A DNA stretch of 64,000 nt, taken from positions 369-64,368 of the forward strand of contig JASEES010000004.1 in the NCBI GenBank assembly GCA_030019395.1, written 5' to 3'. The notes under the pieces were generated by a model. The model saw nothing but the letters and a program-made list of their open reading frames with translations. It had not been told where the DNA came from and searched no databases. The first letter of the stretch is position 1. Every line of letters begins with the position of its first letter. The translations under genes and the position numbers were made by a program. Of this stretch, positions 18,788 through 27,621 are shown in pieces. This DNA comes from Methanolinea sp. (GTDB lineage: Archaea; Halobacteriota; Methanomicrobia; Methanomicrobiales; Methanospirillaceae).

Positions 18788-20260
18788 TCAGGTATCGAGC
18801 GGTTTGCTCCACTTCTTCCAGACAACTTCCCTGTACACGGGACCGCTGTTATAGGTACAGAACGGGATGAGGATTCCGTCCGGTGTCGCATAATGGATAC
18901 AGCAGCGCTGGACGCGGGAGAGGTCGTAATTGTACCGGTCCATGAAGTGCATGGTCCCGACAAAAAGTGCATTCCAGTGGAACTCGCGGAGCGCATCGAA
19001 ATTATGGAATATGAGTGTCTTTCCGAGGAGCTTCCAGAGGTCACGTCCGGTCTTGTACTCGTCTTTCTTAACGGAATGGTTGAGCTGGGAGATGGTCTCG
19101 AACAGGGCGCGGTACTTCATGAGGAAACCACCTTTTTTCAGTTTTTCCGCGGTCTCGTTGAGGGCCGAGAGGAAGTTCTCGACGTCGACCATCCGGTTGA
19201 CAGGGGTCAGCCCGTCGTCATTGACAAAAACGTATGTCGCAGCCCCGCAGTGCTGGTGTGCCGTGAACCGAATCTGGGGTTTTCCCGTGAAGGCTTCGAC
19301 GAAATCCGATATGGGGACAACGCAGGGAACAGGGTAGAAATCGTCTTTCTTGATAATCCCGCTTGTCTGGCTCTCGATATCCTGGAGGAGCTCTGGTATT
19401 GTTATCCTCTCGCGGGCCACGTCTTCCTCGCTCGCTGCCCCGGTAAATGCTATCGGCTGGAAATTGACGCCCCTCACGACCCTGATATGGTCTGCTGCAA
19501 ACCGGATGATCGCACCAACCTCGTGGTCGTTTCGTCCCTTGATGATTGTCGGGACGAGGACGATTCCGATCCCGAGTTCCTCGCAGTTCCCGACGACTTT
19601 CTTGTCTGTTTCGATCTTGAAATTGGTCTCCTTCGTGACGCCATCGAAATGCAGGTAAAGGGTTGACAGTCCCGCGTCTTTCAACTCGCGGAGATACGAT
19701 ATATCCCGGGCGAGCTTGAGACCGTTTGTTGCTATCTGTACCTGTGGAAACCCCATATCCTTTGCCGCAGAGATGATCCGGGGCAGGTCATCCCTCATCG
19801 TGGGCTCTCCGCCGGAAAACTGGACAGCGGGTGTCGGGACGGGTTTTTCCTCGCGGAGGAGCCGGAGCATCGCCATGACCTGGTCGAACGTGGGTTCGTA
19901 GATGTAACCGCAGGCCCGGGCATTCGCAAAGCAGAAGTCGCAGTTGAGGTTACACCGGTTCGTCAGGTCAATGTTTGCAAGCAGGGTCGCAGACTTGTGG
20001 TTGGTGCATATCCCGCAGTAGGAGGGGCAGCCATCCGGAGGGGCATCCCGGTGCGGGTTCTCGATCCCCTTCCCTATCGATTCGAACCTATCGAACTTCT
20101 TCCACAGTTCTGCATCAGACCAGTACAAGTCACGGAAATGACCGTGCTCCGGGCAGGTGCGCTCGAGCCAGACTTTCCCCCCGTCTTCCAGGATTGTTGC
20201 ATCGAGCACCGCGTTGCATTTCGGGCAGAGGCTCCTGGTCTTCTTGAGTATTGCCGGCAT
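18788..20260 (-). CDS. Radical SAM protein of the tetraether lipid synthase (Tes)/MJ0619-like family
   Basis: 490 aa; N-terminal CPKC...CPEHG, CPSYCGIC, NRCNLNCDFCFANA (CX3CX2C), QFSGGEPTMRDDL, C-terminal HCGAATYVF and CCIHYATPDG..PFCTYN cysteine clusters. Confidence 0.8.
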   Translation of the reverse strand: MPAILKKTRSLCPKCNAVLDATILEDGGKVWLERTCPEHGHFRDLYWSDAELWKKFDRFESIGKGIENPHRDAPPDGCPSYCGICTNHKSATLLANIDLTNRCNLNCDFCFANARACGYIYEPTFDQVMAMLRLLREEKPVPTPAVQFSGGEPTMRDDLPRIISAAKDMGFPQVQIATNGLKLARDISYLRELKDAGLSTLYLHFDGVTKETNFKIETDKKVVGNCEELGIGIVLVPTIIKGRNDHEVGAIIRFAADHIRVVRGVNFQPIAFTGAASEEDVARERITIPELLQDIESQTSGIIKKDDFYPVPCVVPISDFVEAFTGKPQIRFTAHQHCGAATYVFVNDDGLTPVNRMVDVENFLSALNETAEKLKKGGFLMKYRALFETISQLNHSVKKDEYKTGRDLWKLLGKTLIFHNFDALREFHWNALFVGTMHFMDRYNYDLSRVQRCCIHYATPDGILIPFCTYNSGPVYREVVWKKWSKPLDT

Positions 20261-20304
20261 GACACCAATCCACCGTCAGATTGATAATTTTTGGGATATC
20301 TTAA

Positions 20305-20340
20305 TGCTTATAATTACGCTTTATCACAGTACCTGGAGAG
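20305..20340 (+). promoter_or_regulatory. Promoter and Shine-Dalgarno for carS in the tes/carS divergent intergenic region
   Basis: TATA-like gcttataatta, then GGAG at 20335-20338. Confidence 0.4.
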
Positions 20341-20343
20341 CAT

Positions 20344-20895
20344 ATTATTAGTCTCGATTCCTTCATAATAGCACTGGTTGCTGCGTTATGGTGCATGCTG
20401 CCGGCATATGTGCCCAACTCGGTGGCAGCATGCTTCGGGGGCGGACGGCCAATCGACGGAGGGAGGACATTATCCGACGGGACGCGGATCTTTGGCGATG
20501 GCAAGACATACAGGGGTTTCTTTGCAGGCGTTGCCGGAGGGATAATCGTCGGCCTTGTCCAGATGGCGCTCCAGGGATCCCTCGATTTGTCCTTTCTCCC
20601 GGCCCAGACCCCCCTTTCGGTGCTATTGCTTGCTGTCGGGGCACTGCTCGGAGATCTTCTCAAGAGCTTCTTCAAGCGCCGCCTGAAGATCCCGAGCGGC
20701 GGGAAGTGGCCGGTTGCAGACCAGTATGATCTCGTTGCAGGGGCTTTCCTTCTTCTTGCACTCTTTGATCCTGCCTGGCTCCTCGGAGCGGTCACGCTCC
20801 CGGTGCTCTTCTGGATACTGGTCCTCACGCCCCTGCTGCACAAGATGGCCAACGTGATTGGTTTCATTACGGGAGTAAAAGACGTACCATGGTAA
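20344..20895 (+). CDS. carS: CDP-archaeol synthase (CarS, DUF46 family), probable ATT start
   Basis: Frame is open from 20344: (M/I)ISLDSFIIALVAALWCMLPAYVPNSVAACFGGGRPIDGGRTLSDGTRIFGDGKTYRGFFAGV. The first ATG (20395) would cut into the first TM helix; SD GGAG lies 5 nt before ATT 20344. Confidence 0.75.
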   Translation: MISLDSFIIALVAALWCMLPAYVPNSVAACFGGGRPIDGGRTLSDGTRIFGDGKTYRGFFAGVAGGIIVGLVQMALQGSLDLSFLPAQTPLSVLLLAVGALLGDLLKSFFKRRLKIPSGGKWPVADQYDLVAGAFLLLALFDPAWLLGAVTLPVLFWILVLTPLLHKMANVIGFITGVKDVPW

Positions 20896-21422
20896 ACGAG
20901 ATCGTGCAACTCCTGCTCCGTTACGGGGCACTCGAATTCGGGGAATTCGTCCTCGCGTCAGGTGAGAAGAGCTCCTATTACCTTGATATCAAGAAGGTGG
21001 TGACGAGACCGGAGGCATTGCAATTGATCGCAGCGCTGATTGCACGCAGGTTTGAGTTCGATACCGTTGCCGGTGTCGCTGTCGGGGGTGTCCCCCTCGC
21101 GGTTGCCGTCTCTCTCGAGAGCAAAAAACCCTTTGCAATTGTGCGCAGCCTGGAGAAAGGGCACGGAAAATCTGGCAGGGTGATCGGCGATGTAAGCGGC
21201 AGGCGTGTCCTCCTCGTGGAAGACGTGACAACCTCCGGAGGGTCGGCCATCCAGGGGATAAGGGCACTGCGGGAGGCGGGGGGAATTATCGATACCGCCG
21301 TTGTCGTGGTCGACAGGGAAGCGGGCGCGGTGGAGAGCCTCGGACGCGAGGGCGTGCGACTGGAGGCCCTTGCGAAGGCATCCGAAATCCTCAATGCCGG
21401 ACGCGAGAATAGCAAGCGTTAA
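20889..21422 (+). CDS. pyrE: Orotate phosphoribosyltransferase
   Basis: LASGEKSSYYLDIKKV..., GVAVGGVPLA, VLLVEDVTTSGGS PRPP-binding motif. Confidence 0.93.
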   Translation: MVNEIVQLLLRYGALEFGEFVLASGEKSSYYLDIKKVVTRPEALQLIAALIARRFEFDTVAGVAVGGVPLAVAVSLESKKPFAIVRSLEKGHGKSGRVIGDVSGRRVLLVEDVTTSGGSAIQGIRALREAGGIIDTAVVVVDREAGAVESLGREGVRLEALAKASEILNAGRENSKR

Positions 21423-21440
21423 CAGACGCGGTTACGATAC

Positions 21441-22733
21441 ATGACTATGAAAATCCTGGTTGTGGGGGGTGGTGGCAGGGAACATGCCATTGCCATGGCG
21501 CTGTCCCGCAACAGCGATGTGGACCTGTACGCCGTGATGGCGCAGCAGAACCCCGGCATTGCAAAGCTTTGCCGGAAGTTCTCCATCGGGAAAGAGACGG
21601 ATGTTGCTGCCGTCACACGGTTCGCACAGCAGAACTCACTGGATTATGCAATAATCGGACCCGAAGCGCCCCTCGAGGCAGGGGTGGTCGACAGCCTCGA
21701 AAAGGCGGGCATTCCCTGCGTCGGGCCGACCCGTGCTGCCGCCCGGCTCGAGACAGACAAGGCGTTCTGCAGGGAGATGATGGAGAGTCACGGGATCGCC
21801 GGGTGCCCGCGCTACCGTGCGTTCCGCACTGCAGAAGACGCAATCAGTTTCCTGAAAGAATATCCCGGCGACCTTGCCATCAAGCCGACAGGGCTTACAG
21901 GCGGAAAAGGCGTCAGGATCGTAGGGGAACACGTCGATCGGAAGGGGGCTGAGGAGTACATCCGCGGCCTGCAGGGCGGAGTCGTTCTCGAGGAAAGACT
22001 GCTCGGGGAAGAGTTCACGCTCCAGGCGTTCTCTGACGGGAAAAACATCATCCCGATGCCCCTCGTCCAGGACCATAAAAGGGCATACGAGGGTGACCAG
22101 GGCCCCAATACCGGTGGAATGGGCTCCTATTCACTCCCGGACCATACCCTCCCCTTTGTAACCGGGAGCGACAGGGAGAGGGCACTGGATATCATGCGAT
22201 CTGCTGTCGCGGCAATGGAGAATGCAGGGACACCCTATCGCGGGATCCTGTATGGCCAGTTCATGAACACGAGGGATGGCCCGATGGTGATCGAGTTCAA
22301 CGCACGCTTCGGCGATCCCGAGGCGATGAACGTGCTCTCACTCCTCGAGACGGACCTTTTCAGCATCATGGAGCGGATTGTGGATGGAACCCTCGGGAAC
22401 ATGCCGGTCCGGTTCTCCCGGAAAGCCACGGTCTGCAAGTACATCGTGCCCGAGGGTTATCCCGAGGCCCCGGTAACGGGAGAACCCCTGACCATCGGAC
22501 CATACGAGCCAGCCATCCTTTACTATGCAAACGTCGAGGAGAGAGACGGGACGCTGTATACACGTTCTTCGCGGACACTGGCATTCGTGGGTCTCGGCGA
22601 CACGCTCGATATGGCCGAAAGGATTGCCGAGACAGCGGCTTCGAATGTGAGGGGGAGGGTGAGGCACCGGAGGGACATCGGGACCGGGGAACTCCTGAAA
22701 CGCCGGATATCGCACATGAGGGAACTCCGATGA
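21441..22733 (+). CDS. purD: Phosphoribosylamine-glycine ligase
   Basis: [20 protein letters not shown]..., [61 protein letters not shown]. Confidence 0.96.
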   Translation: MTMKILVVGGGGREHAIAMALSRNSDVDLYAVMAQQNPGIAKLCRKFSIGKETDVAAVTRFAQQNSLDYAIIGPEAPLEAGVVDSLEKAGIPCVGPTRAAARLETDKAFCREMMESHGIAGCPRYRAFRTAEDAISFLKEYPGDLAIKPTGLTGGKGVRIVGEHVDRKGAEEYIRGLQGGVVLEERLLGEEFTLQAFSDGKNIIPMPLVQDHKRAYEGDQGPNTGGMGSYSLPDHTLPFVTGSDRERALDIMRSAVAAMENAGTPYRGILYGQFMNTRDGPMVIEFNARFGDPEAMNVLSLLETDLFSIMERIVDGTLGNMPVRFSRKATVCKYIVPEGYPEAPVTGEPLTIGPYEPAILYYANVEERDGTLYTRSSRTLAFVGLGDTLDMAERIAETAASNVRGRVRHRRDIGTGELLKRRISHMRELR

Positions 22734-23641
22734 AACGCGACCTTATCTCGATCCTCGACATTACAGCGGGTGAACTGGACCAGCTCCTTGCCACTGCTGC
22801 CCGGATGAAGGAGATGCGGAGGAAAGGACAGCCTCACCGCTGCCTGCCTGGCAAAACCCTCGCCATGATTTTCGAGAAATCATCGACACGCACCCGTATC
22901 TCTTTCGAGGTCGGAATGGCTGAACTGGGGGGGACAGCACTCTTTCTGAGTGTGCATGACCTCCAGATCGGGAGGGGGGAGGAAATACGCGATACCGCCC
23001 GGGTTGCATCGCGGTACGTCTCGGCCGTGATGATCCGTGCATACCGCCATTCCACCATCGAGGAGTTTGCCCGTTACGCCACGATACCGGTCATCAACGG
23101 CCTTTCCGACCTGGAACACCCCTGCCAGATCCTTGCCGACATCATGACGATAAAGGAGAATTTCCAAAAGACTGAAGGCATCAGGGTCGGGTGGGTCGGG
23201 GATGGAGACAACGTGTGCAACTCGCTGATCCTCTCGTCGGTCCTCACCGGGATGGAGGTCACCGTTGCGACACCCCCCCGTTTCCAGCCTCCTGAAGAGA
23301 TCCTCGGCAGGGCCCGGGCCGGGGGTGGCCGGGTGAGGGTTGTCAGTGACCCGCGTGAGGCTGTCAGGGACGCACACGTGGTCGTGACCGATACGTGGGT
23401 CTCGATGGGCACGGAAGAGGAGCGTGATGCAAGGCTCCGGGCGTTCTCGGGATATACCATCAACGCGGACATGATGGACCTCGCAGCACCTGACGCAATT
23501 TTCATGCACTGTCTCCCGGCCCACCGGGGGCAGGAAGTCACGGACGACGTGATTGAAGGTCCCCGGAGTGTCGTCTTTGACGAGGCGGAGAACCGCCTCC
23601 ATGCCCAGAAAGCACTCCTTGCGTTCCTGATGCAGGACTGA
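22730..23641 (+). CDS. argF: Ornithine carbamoyltransferase
   Basis: [57 protein letters not shown] motifs. Confidence 0.96.
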   Translation: MKRDLISILDITAGELDQLLATAARMKEMRRKGQPHRCLPGKTLAMIFEKSSTRTRISFEVGMAELGGTALFLSVHDLQIGRGEEIRDTARVASRYVSAVMIRAYRHSTIEEFARYATIPVINGLSDLEHPCQILADIMTIKENFQKTEGIRVGWVGDGDNVCNSLILSSVLTGMEVTVATPPRFQPPEEILGRARAGGGRVRVVSDPREAVRDAHVVVTDTWVSMGTEEERDARLRAFSGYTINADMMDLAAPDAIFMHCLPAHRGQEVTDDVIEGPRSVVFDEAENRLHAQKALLAFLMQD

Positions 23642-23656
23642 GGGGACTGCGAGAGA

Positions 23657-23790
23657 CTGCAGGGTTGACCGGGCTAACCCTGCAGTGATGAGAAAAACCG
23701 GGATTGGAAGCGTTCTTCCCGGTATCAGGCATCCGTTTTTTCCATGGTTTCGCTTAAACCCGTAAATCCACTGAATTTCCGGAACCATGG
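23657..23790. other. Cluster of inverted repeats downstream of argF (terminator and/or structured RNA candidate)
   Basis: CTGCAGGGTT-GACCGGGCT-AACCCTGCAG (23657-23685, 10-bp perfect stem); ACCGGGA...TCCCGGT (23697-23723); T-tract near 23735; CCATGGTT (23742-23749) with AACCATGG (23783-23790). Confidence 0.5.
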
Positions 23791-24000
23791 ACAATCCCCC
23801 GGACACTCCCCGGGGAGGTGGGGGGGTTGCTTCGCCCTCACACTCGTTCCTCACTACGCATTCAGGATAAGGAAGAGCCACCTCTCTTCATCATCGAATC
23901 CGACCGGGACTGCGAAAAAGCTGTAAAGATAACCGTGCACCGCGCCCGTTCGGGATGACGAAGAGAGAGAAAAAATTGAAAGATTCCGGAAGAAGGACAG

Positions 24001-24288
24001 TCAATCCCCGATGAATTTCTTCAACTCCTCGTAGAGGTAGTCCTGGACCCGCTCCACCACCTCCTTCTTCCCCCTGAACGCGAGCAGTTCTCTCTCGTCC
24101 CCGTCCATGTTGGCAAAGTACAGCCTCTGTTTCCGTTCCACGAGTTGTACCTCGAATTTCCGGATGATATCCGCGATGATCGAACGGGGGACACCGGGAG
24201 GTATCAGGAGATCGAAGAGCTGCTCTTCCGGGTCACTACCTGCCTGTGAATCAGTTTTCCTGTCTGGATCTTTCATTTCAGGTGTCAT
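24001..24288 (-). CDS. Small conserved-looking protein co-encoded with the methanogenesis marker 14 gene
   Basis: 95 aa MTPEMKDPDRKTDSQAGSDPEEQLFDLLIPPGVPRSIIADIIRKFEVQLVERKQRLYFANMDGDERELLAFRGKKEVVERVQDYLYEELKKFIGD; begins 12 nt after the mmp14 stop, same strand. Confidence 0.75.
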   Translation of the reverse strand: MTPEMKDPDRKTDSQAGSDPEEQLFDLLIPPGVPRSIIADIIRKFEVQLVERKQRLYFANMDGDERELLAFRGKKEVVERVQDYLYEELKKFIGD

Positions 24289-24300
24289 GATGCATTATCC

Positions 24301-25800
24301 TCATTTGCCCACTTTTATCCTGCGGGCCATGATGCAGGGTCCCCCGCGGACTCCTCCGATGGGGTTTTTTGGTTTTCCAAGGGAATTCATGCACCTGCCC
24401 ATGAGTGCAGCCCCGCGGGCAAGGCCGTCATCCACAAAGACAAGATGATCATTGGGATTGTCAAAGAGATTCCGCTCGATGATTCCCTCGAGGATGTATT
24501 CCGGTTTCCTCCCGGATATCGCTGCCCTCCCCGTGAACCCGATACTGGAATTGGGAAGGACGAGACCGAGATCGTTTGCAACGTCCACGAGCCGCAGCGC
24601 CATGCGTGCGCAGACCCTGTCGATGACCTCGTTGAGGAGGCCAAGACCATGCCGCTCGTATATCTCACGCCCCAGTTGTGCGAGGTCCGGGAGAGTGCTT
24701 CCGTTCTCACCGGCATCGCAACCGATGAGGGCCACCCCCGATTCCTTTGCCACGTCGGCATAGACCGGCACCCTCCCGAACCGCTTCCTCTCGGGTGGAA
24801 CCAGTCGTATGTCGATGAGCTCGTGGGCGCGTTCGACGTAATTCCTGACGACGTCGCTCTGACCCCTCAGAACAAAGTCACTCACCACGCTCCGGTCACC
24901 GAACACGTCGAGGGCTGTTCCTGTCTGGGGATCGACCAGACCGGTCCCCTTGATAATCGCATCCGGGACTGCCCCTGCGAGCCCGCAGAAGTTACCAATG
25001 GTCTTTGCGAAGGGATTTGGATCTTTGGGGTCGACGTCACTTGTTATCCTGCCATCGAGGGTCGTCCCGAAATCGATGGATATGCAGGGATTCCTGAAAT
25101 CGACAGGTGTCCATTTTGCTCCTTCCTTTATTCCGGCCATTGCAAGTTCCCCCTCCATCTCGTTTGCGACCATCTCGACTCCCGTGCTCCCGACCGGGGG
25201 GATGACTCCGGCAACTGCCCCCACGAAGACGACCTTGTCTGCGTAGCTGAAGGGCTGAAGCTTCGCCGCCTGGTTTGCCTTCGACATCGGGGGGGTCATC
25301 TTCCGGGGTGGTACACCTGCCAGCAGGCAGCCATTGGCTAGGGCGAGAACAAATTCGCCCACCTGGTCCGGCGAGTCCATTGCTGCGACCACACCGGTGC
25401 TCCGGACCACGAAGTCGAGATCTTTCTGGATGTCGAGATGAGCCTCCTCGTGGCACTGGAGGAGGGTGTCGCGGACGAGTTCGGTCACCGATTCGCGTGT
25501 GAGCTTCGTCCCGTCGAGTGTCTCGCCAAAGATCTCTTCTCCTGGTTTGGGTTTCCTGACATCCCTGCTCATCCGGACGGTCTTGTGGATGACGTAACTC
25601 ATCCCGGTCTCGAGATTCACACCGGTCAGGATACACTTTGTCGTGGTGTTGCCCATCTCCACGGATGCCACGATAAAGTATGGTTTTATCTTGAACTCGG
25701 GAACATACACGCCCGGTCCGTGTGCGATAGACGGGGGAGGGGGACTTTCCACGATGTGGGGACGCGGTTTTAAAAATCGGTCAAAAAAACGCGCACACAT
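24301..25800 (-). CDS. Methanogenesis marker protein 14 (TIGR03285-like, ASKHA-type ATPase fold)
   Basis: VASVEMGNTTTKCILTGVNLETGMSYVIHKTVRMSRDVRKPKPGEEIFGETLDGTKLT...; ATG at 25800 (MCARFFDRFLKPRPHIVESPPPP). Confidence 0.85.
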   Translation of the reverse strand: MCARFFDRFLKPRPHIVESPPPPSIAHGPGVYVPEFKIKPYFIVASVEMGNTTTKCILTGVNLETGMSYVIHKTVRMSRDVRKPKPGEEIFGETLDGTKLTRESVTELVRDTLLQCHEEAHLDIQKDLDFVVRSTGVVAAMDSPDQVGEFVLALANGCLLAGVPPRKMTPPMSKANQAAKLQPFSYADKVVFVGAVAGVIPPVGSTGVEMVANEMEGELAMAGIKEGAKWTPVDFRNPCISIDFGTTLDGRITSDVDPKDPNPFAKTIGNFCGLAGAVPDAIIKGTGLVDPQTGTALDVFGDRSVVSDFVLRGQSDVVRNYVERAHELIDIRLVPPERKRFGRVPVYADVAKESGVALIGCDAGENGSTLPDLAQLGREIYERHGLGLLNEVIDRVCARMALRLVDVANDLGLVLPNSSIGFTGRAAISGRKPEYILEGIIERNLFDNPNDHLVFVDDGLARGAALMGRCMNSLGKPKNPIGGVRGGPCIMARRIKVGK

Positions 25801-25995
25801 ATATATCGAATGGGAAGCTTTGGAGGCATATATCTTTCGATTTACACTACCGGCTTGTCTATTCGCGGTTTTTCCCATGGGGCCATACCTGGTCCGGGTG
25901 CCGGTCACCCGGTTCGAATGGGTAATTGATCCGCCATGCAGGATTGTCGTTTGCGGATCACAACGTTTTTATCGCGACACTGAGAAGGGCTTTAC

Positions 25996-26190
25996 ATGGA
26001 TTTGCAGGACCCCCGTGGATGGGTCTTTTACTACCTGATCTGTTTTGTAGCCCTGCTCTGGGTAGGTTTTCTCTCCGCCCAGGGTGTGATGATCTTTGTC
26101 AGCCTCTTTCTCACCCTTATCGTGCTCGGATTCTCTGTAATCCTCTGTGTCATGCTCATCTTCGAATTGAGGAAGGAACGGGGAGAGTGA
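25996..26190 (+). CDS. Small two-TM membrane protein
   Basis: 64 aa MDLQDPRGWVFYYLICFVALLWVGFLSAQGVMIFVSLFLTLIVLGFSVILCVMLIFELRKERGE. Confidence 0.6.
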   Translation: MDLQDPRGWVFYYLICFVALLWVGFLSAQGVMIFVSLFLTLIVLGFSVILCVMLIFELRKERGE

Positions 26191-26272
26191 ATGAAAAAAT
26201 CCGATTTTTTTCCGGGAAAAGGGAAAGTAAGCCTTTTTGTCGTCGTAGGCATAATCCATCGGTGAGGGGAGC

Positions 26273-26518
26273 ATGCGGACGAGTTCGGTGACAATGCTTC
26301 TCATTGCGGTCCTGATGATTATCATCATCCTTGCCCTTATCGTGATCATCGGACTGACTGTGATGCTCAAGACAGGTGGCGCATCCGGCCAGGAGGAGAG
26401 TGCAATCATGCAGTTCGTCACTTTTTCCCAGGAACAGGTGATCGGGGTATTCGATGCACTCAGGCAGTGGTTCGACTACCTGATAGTCCAGATTCAGAAG
26501 ATTTCCGAGTACCTCTAA
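26273..26518 (+). CDS. Small single-TM membrane protein
   Basis: 81 aa; N-terminal TM helix MLLIAVLMIIIILALIVIIGLTVML, amphipathic C-terminus. Confidence 0.55.
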   Translation: MRTSSVTMLLIAVLMIIIILALIVIIGLTVMLKTGGASGQEESAIMQFVTFSQEQVIGVFDALRQWFDYLIVQIQKISEYL

Positions 26519-26726
26519 AAAGGGGGTAGAAGAACCGGCGTCTCAAAGGGAAAAGCCCTTTTTTTCCTGTCCTGTGATTTTCCCGCCGGGCAACAACTCA
26601 TCTTTTTTTTTTTTGAAATTTTTGTATTCTCCATGCACCCTTTCAGGCTGCCGGTTCCCCGGGTGATACTGTTATGCAGTCTCCCGCCGATGCCCTATTG
26701 CGAAAGAATTCCGAAGTGGTTGCATC

Positions 26727-27008
26727 ATGACAGAGATGGTCAGGGTCAATGGCAGGAACAGGGGCGATATTCGCCTCTATGCACTCTCCACCTGCGGGTG
26801 GTGTGCAAAGACAAAGGAACTCCTCAACTCTCTTGGAGTAGAATATAGCTATGTCTTTGTCGATCTCCTTGCCCAGAAGGAGCTTGAGGATGCCCTCCGG
26901 GAAGTGGAGAAATTCAACCCCGCGGGGTCCTTTCCCACCCTTGTCATCAACGGATCGAGGGTTATCGTCGGGTTCAGGGAAGCTGAAATACGGGAGGCAC
27001 TCCAGTGA
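26727..27008 (+). CDS. Glutaredoxin-like (NrdH/Grx) protein
   Basis: IRLYALSTCGWCAKTKELLNSLGVEYSYVFVDL...FNPAGSFPTLVINGSRVIVGFREAEI; CxxC active site. Confidence 0.88.
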   Translation: MTEMVRVNGRNRGDIRLYALSTCGWCAKTKELLNSLGVEYSYVFVDLLAQKELEDALREVEKFNPAGSFPTLVINGSRVIVGFREAEIREALQ

Positions 27009-27508
27009 GTGGTGACGAAATTCCCGGGGAACGTATCGAGGAGAAAGTCTCTCTCCTCCGGAAGGATGCAGAGTCAGGGGGGTATTTTCTCAATCCGGAT
27101 GCCGGATTTGTCCGGCAGCTCGCAAGGGGACTGTGTATCAACGAAAAACGATACGGGTACCCCTCCTGTCCCTGCAGGCTCGCCGTTGGCAGGAGGGAGG
27201 AAGACCGGGACATCATCTGCCCCTGTGACTACCGGGATGCTGACCTCGGGGAATTCGGGGCCTGTTACTGTGCCCTCTATGTTTCACCATCAGTTGCACA
27301 GGGAAAGTCTGCACCCGTACCTGTTCCGGAAAGGCGCCCGCCGAGGTCAGAAAGGGTATCCATGACAACGCGCACCGGGAAAATGATCGACGTTCCCCTG
27401 CCCGTCTGGCGGTGCAGGGTATGCGGGTACCTCTGTGCCCGGGACACACCACCCCTCGTCTGCCCGATCTGCAAGGCATCAAAGGACCGGTTTGAACGTT
27501 TCATGTGA
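27005..27508 (+). CDS. Ferredoxin-thioredoxin reductase catalytic domain fused to a C-terminal rubredoxin-like domain
   Basis: LCINEKRYGYPSCPCRLAVGRREEDRDIICPCDYRDADLGEFGACYCALYVS (FTR) plus WRCRVCGYLCARDTPPLVCPICKASKDRFERF (rubredoxin-like); start overlaps upstream stop (GTGA). Confidence 0.88.
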   Translation: MSGDEIPGERIEEKVSLLRKDAESGGYFLNPDAGFVRQLARGLCINEKRYGYPSCPCRLAVGRREEDRDIICPCDYRDADLGEFGACYCALYVSPSVAQGKSAPVPVPERRPPRSERVSMTTRTGKMIDVPLPVWRCRVCGYLCARDTPPLVCPICKASKDRFERFM

Positions 27509-27621
27509 GGCAGGGAAGGAAGAGAATTAACTATGGGCAGGGGGACAAAAGGATTCATCCGATCCCCTGACAGGGGGTCATGTGCACACGCTCATGTATC
27601 CCTGCGCCAAACAGGTAATGC

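Noticed and set aside
18782-19666. 294-aa ORF on + strand opposite the radical SAM gene
   Set aside because: Antisense shadow of a gene with complete Fe-S motifs.
22880-23881. 333-aa ORF opposite argF
   Set aside because: Antisense to the well-supported argF; sequence is low-quality shadow translation.
26595-26630. Long T-run (tctttttttttttttgaaattttt)
   Set aside because: Probably a simple terminator/promoter-flanking tract; nothing further supports a special element.
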